Below are positions 36,552 to 48,057 of a stretch of 64,000 bases of DNA, in pieces. Location: assembly GCA_946807835.1 (NCBI GenBank), contig OX327702.1, positions 2,294,001 through 2,358,000 on the forward strand. Direction: 5' to 3'. Numbering within the stretch: the stretch's first letter is position 1; each line of letters starts with the position of its first letter. Origin of the DNA: Ailanthus altissimus (lineage: Eukaryota; Streptophyta; Magnoliopsida; Sapindales; Simaroubaceae). The notes beneath the pieces are model-generated. The model was not told the DNA's origin, did not search any database, and saw nothing but the letters and a program-made list of their open reading frames with translations. The position numbers and the translations under genes are program-made.

Positions 36552-37280
36552 GAGCTCATTTGGTTTAACTTTTAAATAGAGTTTTTCAAAGTAAAATTTT
36601 TAAGAAAAAATCACTGGTTGTTTAATTGTCAATTAAAAAAAGTTTTTTTAAAATATTAGATCGTTTGGTTATATATTATTAAAAGTGCTTATCTGTTATT
36701 AAATTACTAAAAAGAACAATTAATAAAATTTATATTCAAATTCTAAACAATATGATATTTTTTATATATAAGTTTAAATTTGTCATGTATTTTCTCAAAT
36801 TTAATTTATTAAAAATAATAATTAAGTAAAATCAATACATACTAATCAACGAATCAATATAAATTATTGTATTTTGTACAAAAATTAAAAATAAAATAAT
36901 ACTTCTTTTTATTTAAAAAATAAAATAATCAATAATAGATTTTGATAGATTCTTGTAAAAATACAATAGTTGTAGACATATGGAGAATTAGAGGTATAAT
37001 GACTTTTTAAAAAAAAATTTAAAATATGTTAGTTGAATATAGTTCGTTTTTATTAAAGGTATAATATGAAAATAAGAAAATATTATTAGGGTATATGTGA
37101 CATTATAAAAATATTAAAAAAATTCAAAAAGCTCTACTCCTGAAGTAGAGGCAAAATAATTTTTTTAATCTTAAAAAACTCTTCTGTATTTATAACCAAA
37201 CGTCATCAAAAAGTTTGAAAAGAGTTTTTAATATTAAAAAAGCTCTTTTAGCTAGTAGAAAAGTCTAACCAAACGGACAC
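36552..37280. mobile_element. Tourist-type (PIF/Harbinger) MITE
   Basis: Starts GAGCTCATTTGGTTTAACTT and ends AAGTCTAACCAAACGGACAC, forming imperfect TIRs around the shared TTTGGTT. Flanked by TTA on both sides (36549-36551 and 37281-37283), the usual Harbinger target. No coding capacity seen in 729 bp. Confidence 0.65.
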
Positions 37281-37907
37281 TTACTAGTATTTACTTGGGG
37301 ATAATTTGATGCTGGTGTGACTTATTATATTTATTATAATTGCTTGTGTTAGAGGAATAATCAAATAATTAATGGTAAAGAAAATGTATTTTTTATTTTA
37401 AATAATGCTTTTAAAAAAAGTGTTGTGTATTTAAATTGAGAATATATATATTTGATAAATTTTATTGTAGGAATTGTGACCATCTGCAATGATTTAAAAA
37501 AGGTGCATGGTTTTAATTTATAAATTCAAATATATTTAAAAAAAATTAAGAATAGTTTTAAAAATGAATCATATATAATCTATAAATTTAATTTATATAT
37601 TCAAATTTTTTTAAAAATAAGTAAAATTGTTAAAATTTATTAAATATAAAATTTTTACACAATAAATGAGTAAAGAATTAATATGAGAGAAAACAAATAA
37701 ATTGAATGAGATAGGAAATAGAAATAAAAGAGGAGAGAGAAAATAATAATATTATTACTATAATAGGGTTTATTAATAATTAAATAACTTTTAAAAATAT
37801 AACTATGACACGTCAACTTTAATCTTAACTATTGAATAAAAAGTGATTTAATTGTTAAAAATTTATGTCCAAAATTATATAAAAAAAAAATGTTATAAAT
37901 TTTATCC

Positions 37908-38556
37908 TTTATATATATATAACTGATCAAATGGATGATATCATCCACTACTCAGTGAATGACAAAACACTGTATAACATTATTAAAATTATACCGTACA
38001 ATATTAAACAGTACTTGTTGCTTATCTAATCAAATTCGTGTATATATATATATAAAAAATTTGTAATTCTCTTCCTTTCAATTCGCATATCCATTTTAAC
38101 ATTCATTGAATGTTGATGGGGAGGGGTGGCTCGAGCTCGACCTTGCTATATTCTTGCCAACTTTATACGAGAAAAAAAAATCACATATTTAATATCTAAT
38201 TCGGTATTCAATTTCTTTTTATTTTTAACCTTTTTTTTTAAATTGACCTTAAAATTAAATACATCGAATCCAGCAGCAAAAATAGAATTACATGTCCAAT
38301 TCAGAATTGAAAATCAAAGTAATAGTAAGATACATAATATATATAAGAACAATACACACACGATGTAATGTATATAAGAACAATACATTACATCACAAAA
38401 CTGAAATTCTCAAGCCCCAAGCATGGTTTAATTGGTTTCAATACACACACGACGTAATTTTGATGACGAGCCGTTATTTATGCACTCTCATGATTCTTAT
38501 ATTTTTATTGTTAAGGAAGAAAATGCTCTTCTTTCTTTTGAAGTTATGTTGAAGTG
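37908..38556. other. Intergenic DNA
   Basis: Nothing recognised. A short near-repeat, ATATAAGAACAATACA, occurs twice around 38338-38387. Confidence 0.5.
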
Positions 38557-39200
38557 AAGAACCTAAAATTTATCTTAAAATTTTAACTTTTTTATGCAGC
38601 GAAATAATCTGTTAATCAAATAAAATAGAAAGAATTTAAAGTAGAAAATAAAATAGTACAACATAATCTTACGTGGTTCGATCAATTGCCTACATCCACG
38701 ATGGATTTAAGAATCCTAACATCTCTTATTAACTCTTTAGAGATTTTATAAAGAAAACCCAATTGAAGAACCCTTAAAATGACCTAATGTTTAGTGAACT
38801 CTTACTCTACCACGAATAATAACCACCCAAATAACGGTTCCACCCTAGCGCAAACAAACACTTAATGTTTATCCAGTTCTTCTCCTCTCTTAGAGTCTCC
38901 CTTAATGCTTAATGTCAACTAAAGGGTTTACAAATGTTTATATAGAGTGTATTTCGTGCCTACTAACCCTATTTTTTTTGTTGGAGTAAGAGTTCACTTG
39001 TTTTAGAAGTTCAAAACTTCTCAAAACTCAAAATTTGAATAAAAAATAGACATTCTGACGCGTCTGGCACCGCAGTGCTCATTCCTGGGCGCCAAGGCGC
39101 TGGGCTTCTGTGCTAAGCGCCATGGCGCTCAGCTCTGGTGGCACCTATGCTTGTTTTCTTTGATTCCTTCTCATCTTCAAATTTCGTTTCGCTTCTCCTT
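38557..39200 (-). mobile_element. LTR-like remnant (retrotransposon)
   Basis: Read on the minus strand it shows a TATA box in CTCTATATAAACATTTG (about 38935-38951), then transcribed-leader-like text with GTGGATGTAGGCAATTGATC and CGAACCACGTAAG (about 38670-38700), then TTTCGCTGCATAA. This order is common in plant LTRs around the R-U5 region. Upstream is a GC-rich patch with repeated GGCGCC/GGCGCT words (39060-39140). No internal domain is attached and the ends are not resolved. Confidence 0.5.
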
Positions 39201-39874
39201 TCGTATCTCACACATCCTAAACTTCTTCATACGTGTCTCGCATGCTCTAAATTTCTTGTGACTCTCTACTTTAATATTTATATTAATTCTTATTTAACTA
39301 AAATTGTTGAATCACTAATTTTTTAATATTATTTTAACTTTTTTTTATCTAATAACAGTGTTACATTATCTTATATATCTACAATTTTGAGATAAAGTCT
39401 ATTTAATTTTATAAAATTCCAATGCTTGATTATGGTTATAAAAAATTTAACTAAAATTAAATATTAATTTTTTATAAAATCGCAAACTAAATAACAAACG
39501 ACTTCACGCATTTTCATTGATGCTATATTATATGAATTGGGGTTGTGGATCTCTAAAACTTTATATCAAAATATACTTATGAATTATAGAACGCGAGGAG
39601 ATCTTTGTGATATAACTAAGAACATTATTACTTCAAATATTTATTTTATTCCATTTTCTTGATGATTGTATTTGTACATTGTATGGGCAATGTGTATGTG
39701 CCCTCTTGACGAGGGGAAAATACATCGCGTGTGATATTTTTTTATAATAAAACTACAAGGTTTAGGGTTCTAAAAAGTCATCGTATGCAAATACTATTGG
39801 TTAAGAGTATTGTTTAATATTTATGGGTGCATCAACTAGTATAATAATTGGCATTATATCACATATTACATATT
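39201..39874. other. Intergenic DNA
   Basis: No gene or repeat that I can name. Confidence 0.5.
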
Positions 39875-39898
39875 AATAAATGTTAAAATAAAATAATT

Positions 39899-40015
39899 AT
39901 AGCAGAGGGTGCTAGCCCAATTGGTAGCTCCTCTTGTGATGCTCACCCGGGTCAGAGGTTTGATTCCGCATGTTGGCGGTTTATAAGTGTGTGTATTGTA
40001 ACACTAAATAAAAAA
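39899..40015 (+). mobile_element. tRNA-derived SINE, family B copy 1
   Basis: Pol III A-box-like GCTAGCCCAATTGGTAGCTC and B-box GGTTTGATTCC are in tRNA spacing. A T-rich to A-rich 3' part follows with TATAAGTGTGTGTATTG. The whole is bounded by a perfect 24-bp TSD (39875-39898 and 40016-40039). The relative in the other orientation is at 27950-28074. Confidence 0.9.
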
Positions 40016-40302
40016 AATAAATGTTAAAATAAAATAATTTTTATAAATAAAAAATAATAGTCTTGTAAAAAAATACACCACTTTAACATTTGTTAGAATA
40101 CAAACCCTTAACTAAAACTAAAAAAATTCATGAAATTTATTAATAAAACGAACGCTCAAATACAAATTATTGTTTCAATAAGTAAAAAGTTATTAAATAA
40201 GAGAGTTTATAAATTAAGCAGTTCGATTTGATGAAATTATAAATAATTTCTCTATAACATAAAGATCTTGGATTGATTATTTTTTAGTTTTTCTATATTG
40301 TT

Positions 40303-40433
40303 AATTTTTTTTAAATAAGAGATTACAATATTTTTATCAACATTTTTACATCACTTAAAGAGGAAGGAGAATCAAATTCAAATGCAGATGTGAGACCTTA
40401 GAGGGCTCAGCCAACTTGACTGAACCCCATACT
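40303..40433 (-). mobile_element. SINE, family A copy 3 (oldest)
   Basis: Related to 7206-7345: GATTACAATATTTTTATCAAC, CAAATGCAGATGTGAGACC, then GGCTCAGCCAACTTGACTGA. Many CG sites in the other copies are TG/CA here. Flanking TATATTGTTA words (about 40294 and 40441) are the likely decayed TSD. Confidence 0.7.
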
Positions 40434-41391
40434 CTTTTTTTATATTGTTATTAACCTTTCAAATTTGTAAATATCTAAATAAAAGTTTCAGTTTGTGGAC
40501 GTGCAGATCTCAATTTAATTGCTAGAATTTTCAAATGATACATACACCATGCAATTAAATAATAAGAAAAAGAATTCCCAATTAAAAATGTCTTAATTAA
40601 TTTGTTATTAGTGCATTCTGAACCTTTTCTAATTGAGGGTAAGTATAATGAGATTCTATTCCAATTTATATTTAAATTTCACTTTTTTTTATGGATTTAT
40701 TATAGTAAATACTTTTGTTGGAGTCTGAATTTTTTAGGATTTTATACTGTATTTGTTAGATGCCTGATCTTTCAAACTAAATATACATAAATATAATTAA
40801 TTTTTCCAATATTGTCAATAAATATAATTGCTTTTTTTTATTTTTTTATTATCTTTGTGAATAGATTGTGTGTTTTTTTTCTAATAGATTTATTATTGTG
40901 ATTATAGTATTCATAACAATGATCATATTGCATAACATATGTACTACCAATTATTTCATCTAATAATTTCTTACTAATGTAAACAAAAAATATATATCTA
41001 GAATTAACATTATACTCTTGTATGAAATTTTTTGTGTCAATCAAAATTAACCATTAATCAAGCTCCAATTAATTGATGATGCGCTGCCAACAAAATCTTT
41101 AAGTTGTACTTGTGTTAGTAGTCCAATAATCGGACAATATATTTATTTCCACTTTTTGAATTCAAATTTCATTTTTTATAATAAAAAATAAAAATAAATT
41201 TTTTAAATTTTATTACGAAATTTGTAAATAATTGAAAAAAAATTCCATAAGAACGATTACATATTTTTATAGTGGGATAAACACTTCTAACAATTTATTT
41301 AGTGACAAATACTCTTTAAAATGTAAGAAATAATAAAATCCATTTAAAGAGTCATGAGAAAGTAAGTAAAAATATAGGTTAAATAATTAAA

Positions 41392-41577
41392 GAGTAATTC
41401 TTTATATATAAAATAAAAAATTTATATTTTAATTAATATATAATTTTAACACGTGTTAATAATAAAAGTTAATAATTAGTGTATTAATATTAAAATAATA
41501 AAATTAATTATTATTTAATATATGACATGATTAATTGATGACATTTATGAATATTTGTCATTAAAGTGAAATTACTC
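41392..41577. mobile_element. MITE of the GAGTAATG family, upstream of the DUF538 gene
   Basis: Starts GAGTAATTCTTTATATA and ends GTGAAATTACTC, with an AT-rich palindromic centre. It sits 360 bp upstream of the DUF538 start codon. The TSD is not clear. Confidence 0.5.
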
Positions 41578-41940
41578 CAAAATATTTGGAAGAAAGTGTA
41601 ATTATTTAAAAGATTTTGGGTACATTTTCAATCACCCAAATTTCTGTGGTCAAAACTCGAAAATTTTCCTTTCTTACATCTTAAGTAAACACCGTACACA
41701 TGTATGACATGGCACTCTCTCATTGGCAGAGCCAACGAAAGGAGCTGTTCGAGACATCACACTACAATATTTTCTCAATGACGGCAAAATTTACCGGGTC
41801 AGAATTTTGTGAACATTCTCAAAGAAGATTCGAGCAAAATCTTCTCTCTCCTCTCTCTCTTCATCATCACTCATCTTCAGAAAAATTTGATCCTTTGCAA
41901 GAGAAAAGAGATAGGGGTGGTTTTGAAATAAGTGAAATTG

Positions 41941-44522
41941 ATGGATCAGATTTTGAACAAGGTGGGTTCTTATTGGTTAGGCCGGAAAGCCAGCAACGAG
42001 TTCAATTCAGTCGGTGATGATATCAACGTACGCTCTAATTCTATATCCCTTGATTTTTATGAATCTCAAAGTTTGAAATTTTAGTTACTATTTACGTTTT
42101 AGTTTTGGTTGCCATGTTGATTTGGTCATAAAGTTGGTTTCTTTATTACAAAAATCTGATTTTAAATTTAGGGTATCGTGGTTTTTTGGTAATGGAAATG
42201 ATTTGTGGAATGTGGGTATTAATTAGTTTGTTTATTAGTGAGTTTAATTAAAGATTTGATTTTTATTAGATGAATTATGACTTGTATAGTGTCAATAAAA
42301 GCATGTATAAGATATAAGAGATTCACATAGTTTTAATTGCAATATAAGTTAGATGATGGCTTTTGGTTTTGAATTGTGCCCATTACTGTATTTGCAATTT
42401 GACCTGGTTGCTGTTGGTCTCTAAGGGACATGAAGCTTAAGTGGTTGTGTAAGTTCAAATTTATTTTTGTGGATGAAATAAAGCAAACAAGCATAAATAT
42501 TCATATCTGAGCTTTTCGGCTTTCTTTCCAAATTGGCTTTTCTAGGATTAATAAGTATTTCGTGCTCCGTAATTTTTAGCTTAGATGAGTGCATTCTCTA
42601 GAAAATATAGTACATTACTCAAATTTTTGTCAATTTGTTTCTGTTTTATTTAGTGTTTGATAGTAGAACTTATATGGAACAAATTCATTAAATAAAGGGA
42701 AGCCTTGGCTAGAAATGGTTGTTTGAAGTTGCAGAACTCCATCTTGTGAAATTCCAGAAAAGGAATGATCCTTTGCGTGTAGAAGTATTTTAGGAGGGAC
42801 TTTATGGTCTTATTTCAATTTACTAAAATAGACATTATCATTTTGGTTTGCAGGGCAGCAATGAAAACTGATAGTTTATCATTTTTTGAATTTTTTGACA
42901 ATAATGCATGTCTATATACAAGTACAACCATTTGCAAAAATTCTCTTACATTTGCACTCTGTTGATCTTGCCTGAATAATTAACGTAATCTTCAAACTGA
43001 TGTTTCCTTTTCTGTAATCAGTCATTGGGGACCAGTATTGAAGGAGGAACCAAATGGCTGGTTAACAAAATCAAAGGTTAGCCCTAACTCTTATATCTAA
43101 TAATAGTATTGATGTTACTTTGTTATAAACATAATCCTAGCATATGAGTTGCATGTTCTGAGTAATCCAAAGAAGTATTGCCATTGTCGTGCAGTGGATG
43201 ATGTATTCTGTTCCATTAACTGTGCTCATGCTATTGCCTTTCTTTAAGGAAATAGTTATCATACCTTAGGATCTAAGAGGAATTAACATCACTTGGTTGG
43301 GATGAATTATTGTATTCTGACAGCGGGCCGTATAAGATTTGTTCTACCATGTGGTTTTAACTGACTTCAGTTGGAAGGTATCAGTTGGACAAAGGTAACT
43401 GCTCAGCATACATGGAGTGTTTGGAATAACATGTCTGACAGTTTTGTATAGGAAGAAGGAATGCTGCTACTAGGAAAGAAATAAGACTGAAGATTCTCAG
43501 AGCCAAACAATCTAGAGAGTTTCTTCTTGTTTGATTTTCTTCTGCTTTTGCAGGCACATTTTTTTAGTCACTTTGTTTCGAGTTTCATGAGATCTAGCCT
43601 ATCTTTGAAGCTGCTATTTTCATGGGGTCTATTAAATTTGACATTACTTGTTTACAGTTTATCAAAGATTGTCATTTTTGTTCATTTCATACCTTAGGAT
43701 TAAGAGGATTTAACATCACCTGATTGGACTGAATTATTATGTTCGGAAAGCAGTCCGAATATGAGTTTCTCCATCATGTGGCGTTAACTGGCTTGTATCT
43801 GGAAGGTATTAGTTGGCAAGGTAACTGGGTGGTCATCCCTGGAATTTTTGGAATAACATGCCTTCCAGTTTTAGTGAAAGAAGAGGAAATTTTGTTGCCA
43901 GGAAAGAAATAAGACTGAAGTTCTGAGAGCTAATTACTGTAGAGAGTTTCCTGTTCTTTGATCTTCTTGTCTGGGCATGCTTTTGTATTTTCCTTGCGTT
44001 TGAGTTTCTTGATCTGTGGACTATCTCTGAAACTGTTATTTCCATGGGGACTATTAAATCTTACATTCCCTTCTTAAAGTTGATTGAAGATTGCCATTTT
44101 TGTTCATTTCTCTCAAAATTCAGTTTTAACAAGTTGTTGCTGTTTCTACAGGAAAAATGCAAAAGCCATTGCCAGAATTACTAAAGGAGTATGATTTGCC
44201 GGCAGGAATCTTCCCACGTGATGCCACCAACTATGAATTCAATGAAGAGACGAAAAAGCTTACTGTCCTTATTCCATCAATCTGTGAAGTGGGCTACAGG
44301 GACTCATCCGTCATACGTTTTTCTACTGCCGTCACTGGCTATCTTGAGAAAGGTAAGTTGGTGGATATAGAGGGGATGAAGACGAAGGTTATGATTTGGG
44401 TAAAGGTGACCACCATCACATCTGAAGGACCGAAGCTTCATTTCACAGTGGGGATAAAAAAAACCAGAAGTAGGGCGGCTTACGAGGTACTTAGGGACGG
44501 TGTAAGCGTAGATAAGTTCTGA
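41941..44522 (+). CDS. DUF538 family protein, 3 exons
   Basis: Predicted exons: 41941-42027, 43022-43076 and 44152-44522, with GT-AG introns and matching phases, giving 170 aa. The N-terminus (MDQILNKVGSYWLGRKA) and middle (SIEGGTKWLVNKIKGKMQKP) are amphipathic. The DUF538 domain covers about 53-155 and includes LPELLKEYDLPAGIFP, YEFNEETKKLTV, a hydrophobic core GYLEKGKL, GMKTKVMIWVKV and the C-terminal EVLRDGVSVDKF. The family is plant-specific; the Arabidopsis member SVB affects trichome branching, and structural work relates the fold to lipid-binding BPI-like proteins, but the biochemical role is unsettled. The short first two exons are too small to stand out as ORFs. The 5' leader has a CT-rich stretch at 41840-41870. 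Intron 2 holds a tandem duplication. The gene converges on tRNA-Gly and the carrier gene. Confidence 0.92.
43263..44110. repeat. 428-bp imperfect tandem duplication inside intron 2 of the DUF538 gene
   Basis: Units 43263-43690 and 43691-about 44110 are collinear. Both start ACCTTAGGAT and hold TTAACATCAC..GATTG/GG, GGAATAACATG, AGGAAAGAAATAAGACTGAA, TAGAGAGTTTC and GATTG(T/C)CATTTTTGTTCA. Divergence is moderate, so the duplication is not recent. Confidence 0.85.
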
Positions 44523-44937
44523 AATGGTTTGTAATGTTTCTGAGGGAAGCGTTAAGTTGTTGTGAGCTGTTACTCCTTTATCATATCTTATCGTTTCCTT
44601 GTGCTAGCCTCTGTGATTGGTTGTTGTAAGTACTTAGAGCTGTTGAGCAATTCATAAATCTATATTCTGTCAATGTTTTATTAGGTAAATCATAATAGGT
44701 AAATCGTATCTATTATCTGTGTGTGGCCGTTATTTTTCCTTGGTGAACATTTTCTGATGTGAGCTTGTTGGACAGATAGATCTTTTGGGGAATTAAGACA
44801 ACATTTTGTGATTGTTTGGTTGGTTGTATCTGAGTCCCCCACAAAGCTCTTTACAGGAGTTCCATGTATAACATTATGTACAAGTGGTAAGAAATATTTA
44901 TGGCAAAGCATAACGGCGACCCAAAAAAAAAGATCAT

Positions 44938-45008
44938 TGCACCAGCCGGGAATCGAACCCGGGTCTGTACCGTGGCAGGGTACTATTCTACCACTAGACC
45001 ACTGGTGC
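44938..45008 (-). tRNA. tRNA-Gly (GCC anticodon)
   Basis: The 71-nt minus-strand sequence starts GCACCAGTGGTCTAGTGGTA and ends CCCGGCTGGTGC plus discriminator A. The acceptor stem pairs GCACCAG with CTGGTGC, the anticodon loop is CTGCCAC, and the A-box (TGGTCTAGTGG) and B-box (GGTTCGATTCC) are intact. A T-run for Pol III termination follows (A-run at 44922-44930 on the plus strand). No intron. It lies between two convergent protein genes. Confidence 0.97.
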
Positions 45009-45423
45009 TTATTGATGATGCTAAAAGACATTACAATATAAATCTTTACAATTAAAAAATGTTTTTTAATATTAAAAATGAGGTGCTTAGATACTAAAAC
45101 ACTGATCTAGAATTGCTTACAGTTGTTAAATACAGAATTAAAATATCTTTTTCATCTAACTCCACTATCGATTCATTTGAAGTAAAAAACAATACTCAAT
45201 CAGAGCAAACAAATTGGATAATATACATAAACCCAACGCTCCCATTTTACCGAAACCAGCACAGTTTCAATAACCTGGGAGCAGTTTTTGAGACAAATAC
45301 AGTGTTGCCCATGTTTTATTTCATTACTGCAGCCAAATCTCATCTTTTATTTCAACAGGACATGATCAGCTTCAGCTTGGTTGAAAGCAGCTACAGCCTA
45401 CAAGATACAGCTTTTTTCATTGC

Positions 45424-47028
45424 TTAGTTATCTTGCTTCTTATTGTTGTTGCTGTCATTTAGTCGTTGAAAAAATGACTTGGATGCTTCATATGTAGACC
45501 AGCAGATAGCGGCAGCTGGAGCATGGAACATCATTCTGGGTATCCATCCTCTCATAAGCCCACGATATCCATCTTTCCGCACAATTGTTTCAATCACATC
45601 CCCGATCGAACTGCTGGAAAATCTGTCACATCCACACACTCCCTGCGTGTATGCAAAAAGAAAGAAACATTGAAGTCAAACATAGAGCCATACAACAGTT
45701 CTACTACCACTACTGGATCTAAAGTGAAAACACAAAATCTTCATACTCTTTTGTGGATTAATGTGTGTTTTGGATCTGAGTAATTGTATTTAACTTAGCC
45801 AAATTCATCATATCAGACATAGGACCGCAGACCAAGTTGGTAATAATTCGCCTCAACTTGTGTGACTTGGATATTTCTCGGGTTCCCTTTGGTTGTTTTG
45901 ATAATGGTTTCAATTTGCAAAGGTCAATTGTGAGCTCACAGAAGAGAACAAATCAGTTATGGCATTGAAGAGCTAAATCTGCTCACTGAAAAAGATTATA
46001 ATATACATCGGAGATATAATAATTTTAATTATGTTATAATAAATATATTTTATTTATCAGAATTATTAATTTAACTGATAAACTTTTAATAAAAATACAT
46101 TACATAATAAATTTTTTACATTAAAAAAATGACACTCGTGATCATGGAATCCTATTTAATATTTACCCGAAACAAAAACAACTTGATACTAAAATTAGCG
46201 TACCCTCGAACTCAAGAAAGTAAAAAATAATTTGACAGATGTTGATACCTGGCACTGCAACTGGGTTTTGACAACATCAAGTGGCGTCGTCACGACAGCA
46301 GCCAGAGCTCCGGCAGCTGCACCGGCTGTGGCGTGAACTACTAAACTCTCGTCACTCGCGCTATCCGGGTCAACTTCCATCAATCCTCTCTTTGCAGCCT
46401 CATAAGTCGCGAAATGAACCGCCGTGAACGGGGCGTTCATGATCACCGTAGTCCTATACGACGCGTAAAAAGCGCCGGCCCCTTCTTCCACTAGCACCCT
46501 CTTCACGCAGTCAGCAACTCCCTTGTACGGACTGCTCTTGAGCTGCAGCCTCTGCTTCACCACATCCATCGGCGTAATCACGGCATCACTCGCCACCGTC
46601 GCGAAAACCCCAGAAACAGCGTGAGCTGCCGAGTTATTAGGGTTTCCACGTGAGAAGAACTCTTTACAAAGCTCGTAAACAGAGAAGTAAACAGCGTGTG
46701 CAGGCCCCGCGCCGAGACCCATGGCCGCAATGCCACGGTAAAGACCTGCGGTACCCTCGAGCTTTAAGATCGAGCTAAGGGCTTGGCGGACGCCGGCGGG
46801 CTGAACCGGGCAAGAGGCTCCTAAGACCTGCATCCGGGTCTTGAGAGTGTCGACGGGGAACATCGCCATGTGCTCGATGGAACCGGCAATCGACCCGGAG
46901 ATCATGAACTGCCAGAACTCTAAGCCATCGTGTGTAGTTGTTGTTGTCGTCGCTGTTGTCGAGGGGGTTACCGAGATTTCGGTGTGGAAATCCGGAGCCC
47001 GATATTTCGGGGAGGCGTCAGTTGCCAT
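45424..47028 (-). CDS. MIT: Mitoferrin-type mitochondrial carrier (iron import), 2 exons
   Basis: Predicted exons: 47028-46249 and 45642-45424, with one GT-AG phase-0 intron, giving 332 aa. Three Solcar repeats each carry the PxDxxK signature: P58VDTLK, P153MDVVK and P249LDVVK. Odd-helix small-residue motifs and the even-helix YRG/YAS/MRG endings are in place. The MNAPF stretch (197-201) on the fourth helix is characteristic of mitoferrins among carriers. Family knowledge: mitoferrins bring iron across the mitochondrial inner membrane for Fe-S cluster and haem synthesis; Arabidopsis MIT1 and MIT2 are the counterparts. Residues 1-35 are a Thr-rich, non-conserved tail. The ATG at 47028 is the first in frame. 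Exon 1 is GC-rich, and an overlapping plus-strand frame there is only a shadow. Confidence 0.93.
45643..46248 (-). other. Intron of the mitoferrin gene
   Basis: Donor GTATCAAC and acceptor CGCAG frame a 606-bp intron that is AT-rich in its 5' half. Plus-strand frames across the acceptor are not genes. Confidence 0.85.
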
Positions 47029-47500
47029 ACGGAGTGAAGTTGTAATGGAGATGAAATTGAATGATGATGTTGTGAGTGTTATAAGGGTTTGAGAGTGGAG
47101 GAGTCGTGAATGGAGATCGCTTTCGGGTTGAATGGAGATGGCTTGTCGCCATGCACTGAATTATTTTTTGGGTATAGAATTTTCCGATTCGGATATCTCA
47201 TTTCTATCACAATATTGGAAAGTGAGAATCGAGTTTTTGTAGAGTTTTGGAGAGAGCAGCTCTCATTGTTTTGCTTCTTCTTTTTTTAATTTTTTTTTTT
47301 TTTGGGTTTGAGAAAAGTTTATACAATTTTTGGTAAATGCTTGAGAAACTTGAGATGAGAAAAATGATTTAAGTAGTTTATTAATAAAAAAAATTTAATT
47401 TTATAATACATTATAAATTATATAAAAATTATAAATTAATTAAATAATATTATGTAATAATGTTGCTCTTATATGATAAATTATGTAATATTATATATAC

Positions 47501-47675
47501 AGTAATGTTAAGCATTTTAAATTATGTTACAAATTATATTAAAAAATAATGTGTTAAATAATTATTAAATGATAAAATAATTTAATAAGTAATTTTAAAA
47601 TATTTATAATTTCACCACATAAAAATTATTTTATATATTATTTTTTAAATATAATTTGAGACACTTAATATTGCT
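47501..47675. mobile_element. MITE of the GAGTAATG family, upstream of the mitoferrin gene
   Basis: Starts AGTAATGTTAAGCATTTTAA and ends CACTTAATATTGCTC, with the shared palindromic centre. Flanks are both TATATA-like (TTATATATAC and GTATATATT), consistent with a decayed TSD. Confidence 0.65.
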
Positions 47676-47983
47676 CGTATATATTAAGGCTAATATAATA
47701 TTTTTGAGTACATTAATTTTTATTTTTATTTTTTAAAAAAAAAACAATAACTTTTACTTGACATCTAAAATCTATAAAACTCATCCACCCATTTTTACTA
47801 GCAACTAGTGAATTTTCGATATCTCAATTTACAAACAGCCTTAATAGGTTAATAACTTCGAAATTAATTATATTTCTCCTTCTAAACCATTATATCCCAT
47901 CTCTCTTCGGCAACTATCAATTTAAGAAGAAATTAAAATAAAAACAACTCCAATGGCTCGAGAACACATGATCGAGAGACGGC

Positions 47984-48057
47984 CGTGTGCTATCCACAAG
48001 CCTTTATTTTAACGTAGCTAACGTGTGCTATCCACAGGCCATTATTTTAACGTAGCG
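47984..48057 (+). repeat. 38-bp tandem duplication
   Basis: CGTGTGCTATCCACAAGCC and CGTGTGCTATCCACAGGCC each lead into TTATTTTAACGTAGC. Two units, 47984-48021 and 48022-48057. Confidence 0.85.

Larger units (their letters stand above)
35505..37907. mobile_element. Element with about 260-bp terminal inverted repeats
   Basis: 35505-35760 and the reverse complement of 37640-37907 are collinear. Shared words include TTAATCATTAGATCACTTTT / AATAAAAAGTGATTTAATTG, the TGTGTCAT / ATGACACGTCA pair, AATAATATTATTTTCTCTCTC and its inverse, and CATATTAAT. Long TIRs suggest a MULE-type or foldback element. Insertion into an (AT)n run hides the TSD. A Tourist-type MITE is nested inside, and a short minus-strand frame lies at 35980-36174. 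Confidence 0.65.

Noticed and set aside
39901..39971. Possible true tRNA gene
   Set aside because: A- and B-boxes are present but the acceptor stem does not pair, and a tail plus 24-bp TSD show it is a SINE.
41700..42017. 105-codon frame overlapping the start of the DUF538 gene
   Set aside because: It lies in another frame, reads past the exon 1 boundary region, and has no homology. Could be an upstream frame only if transcription starts further left.
44808..45041. Plus-strand frame across the tRNA-Gly gene
   Set aside because: It is the complement of a perfect tRNA; the similar minus-strand frame is also a shadow.
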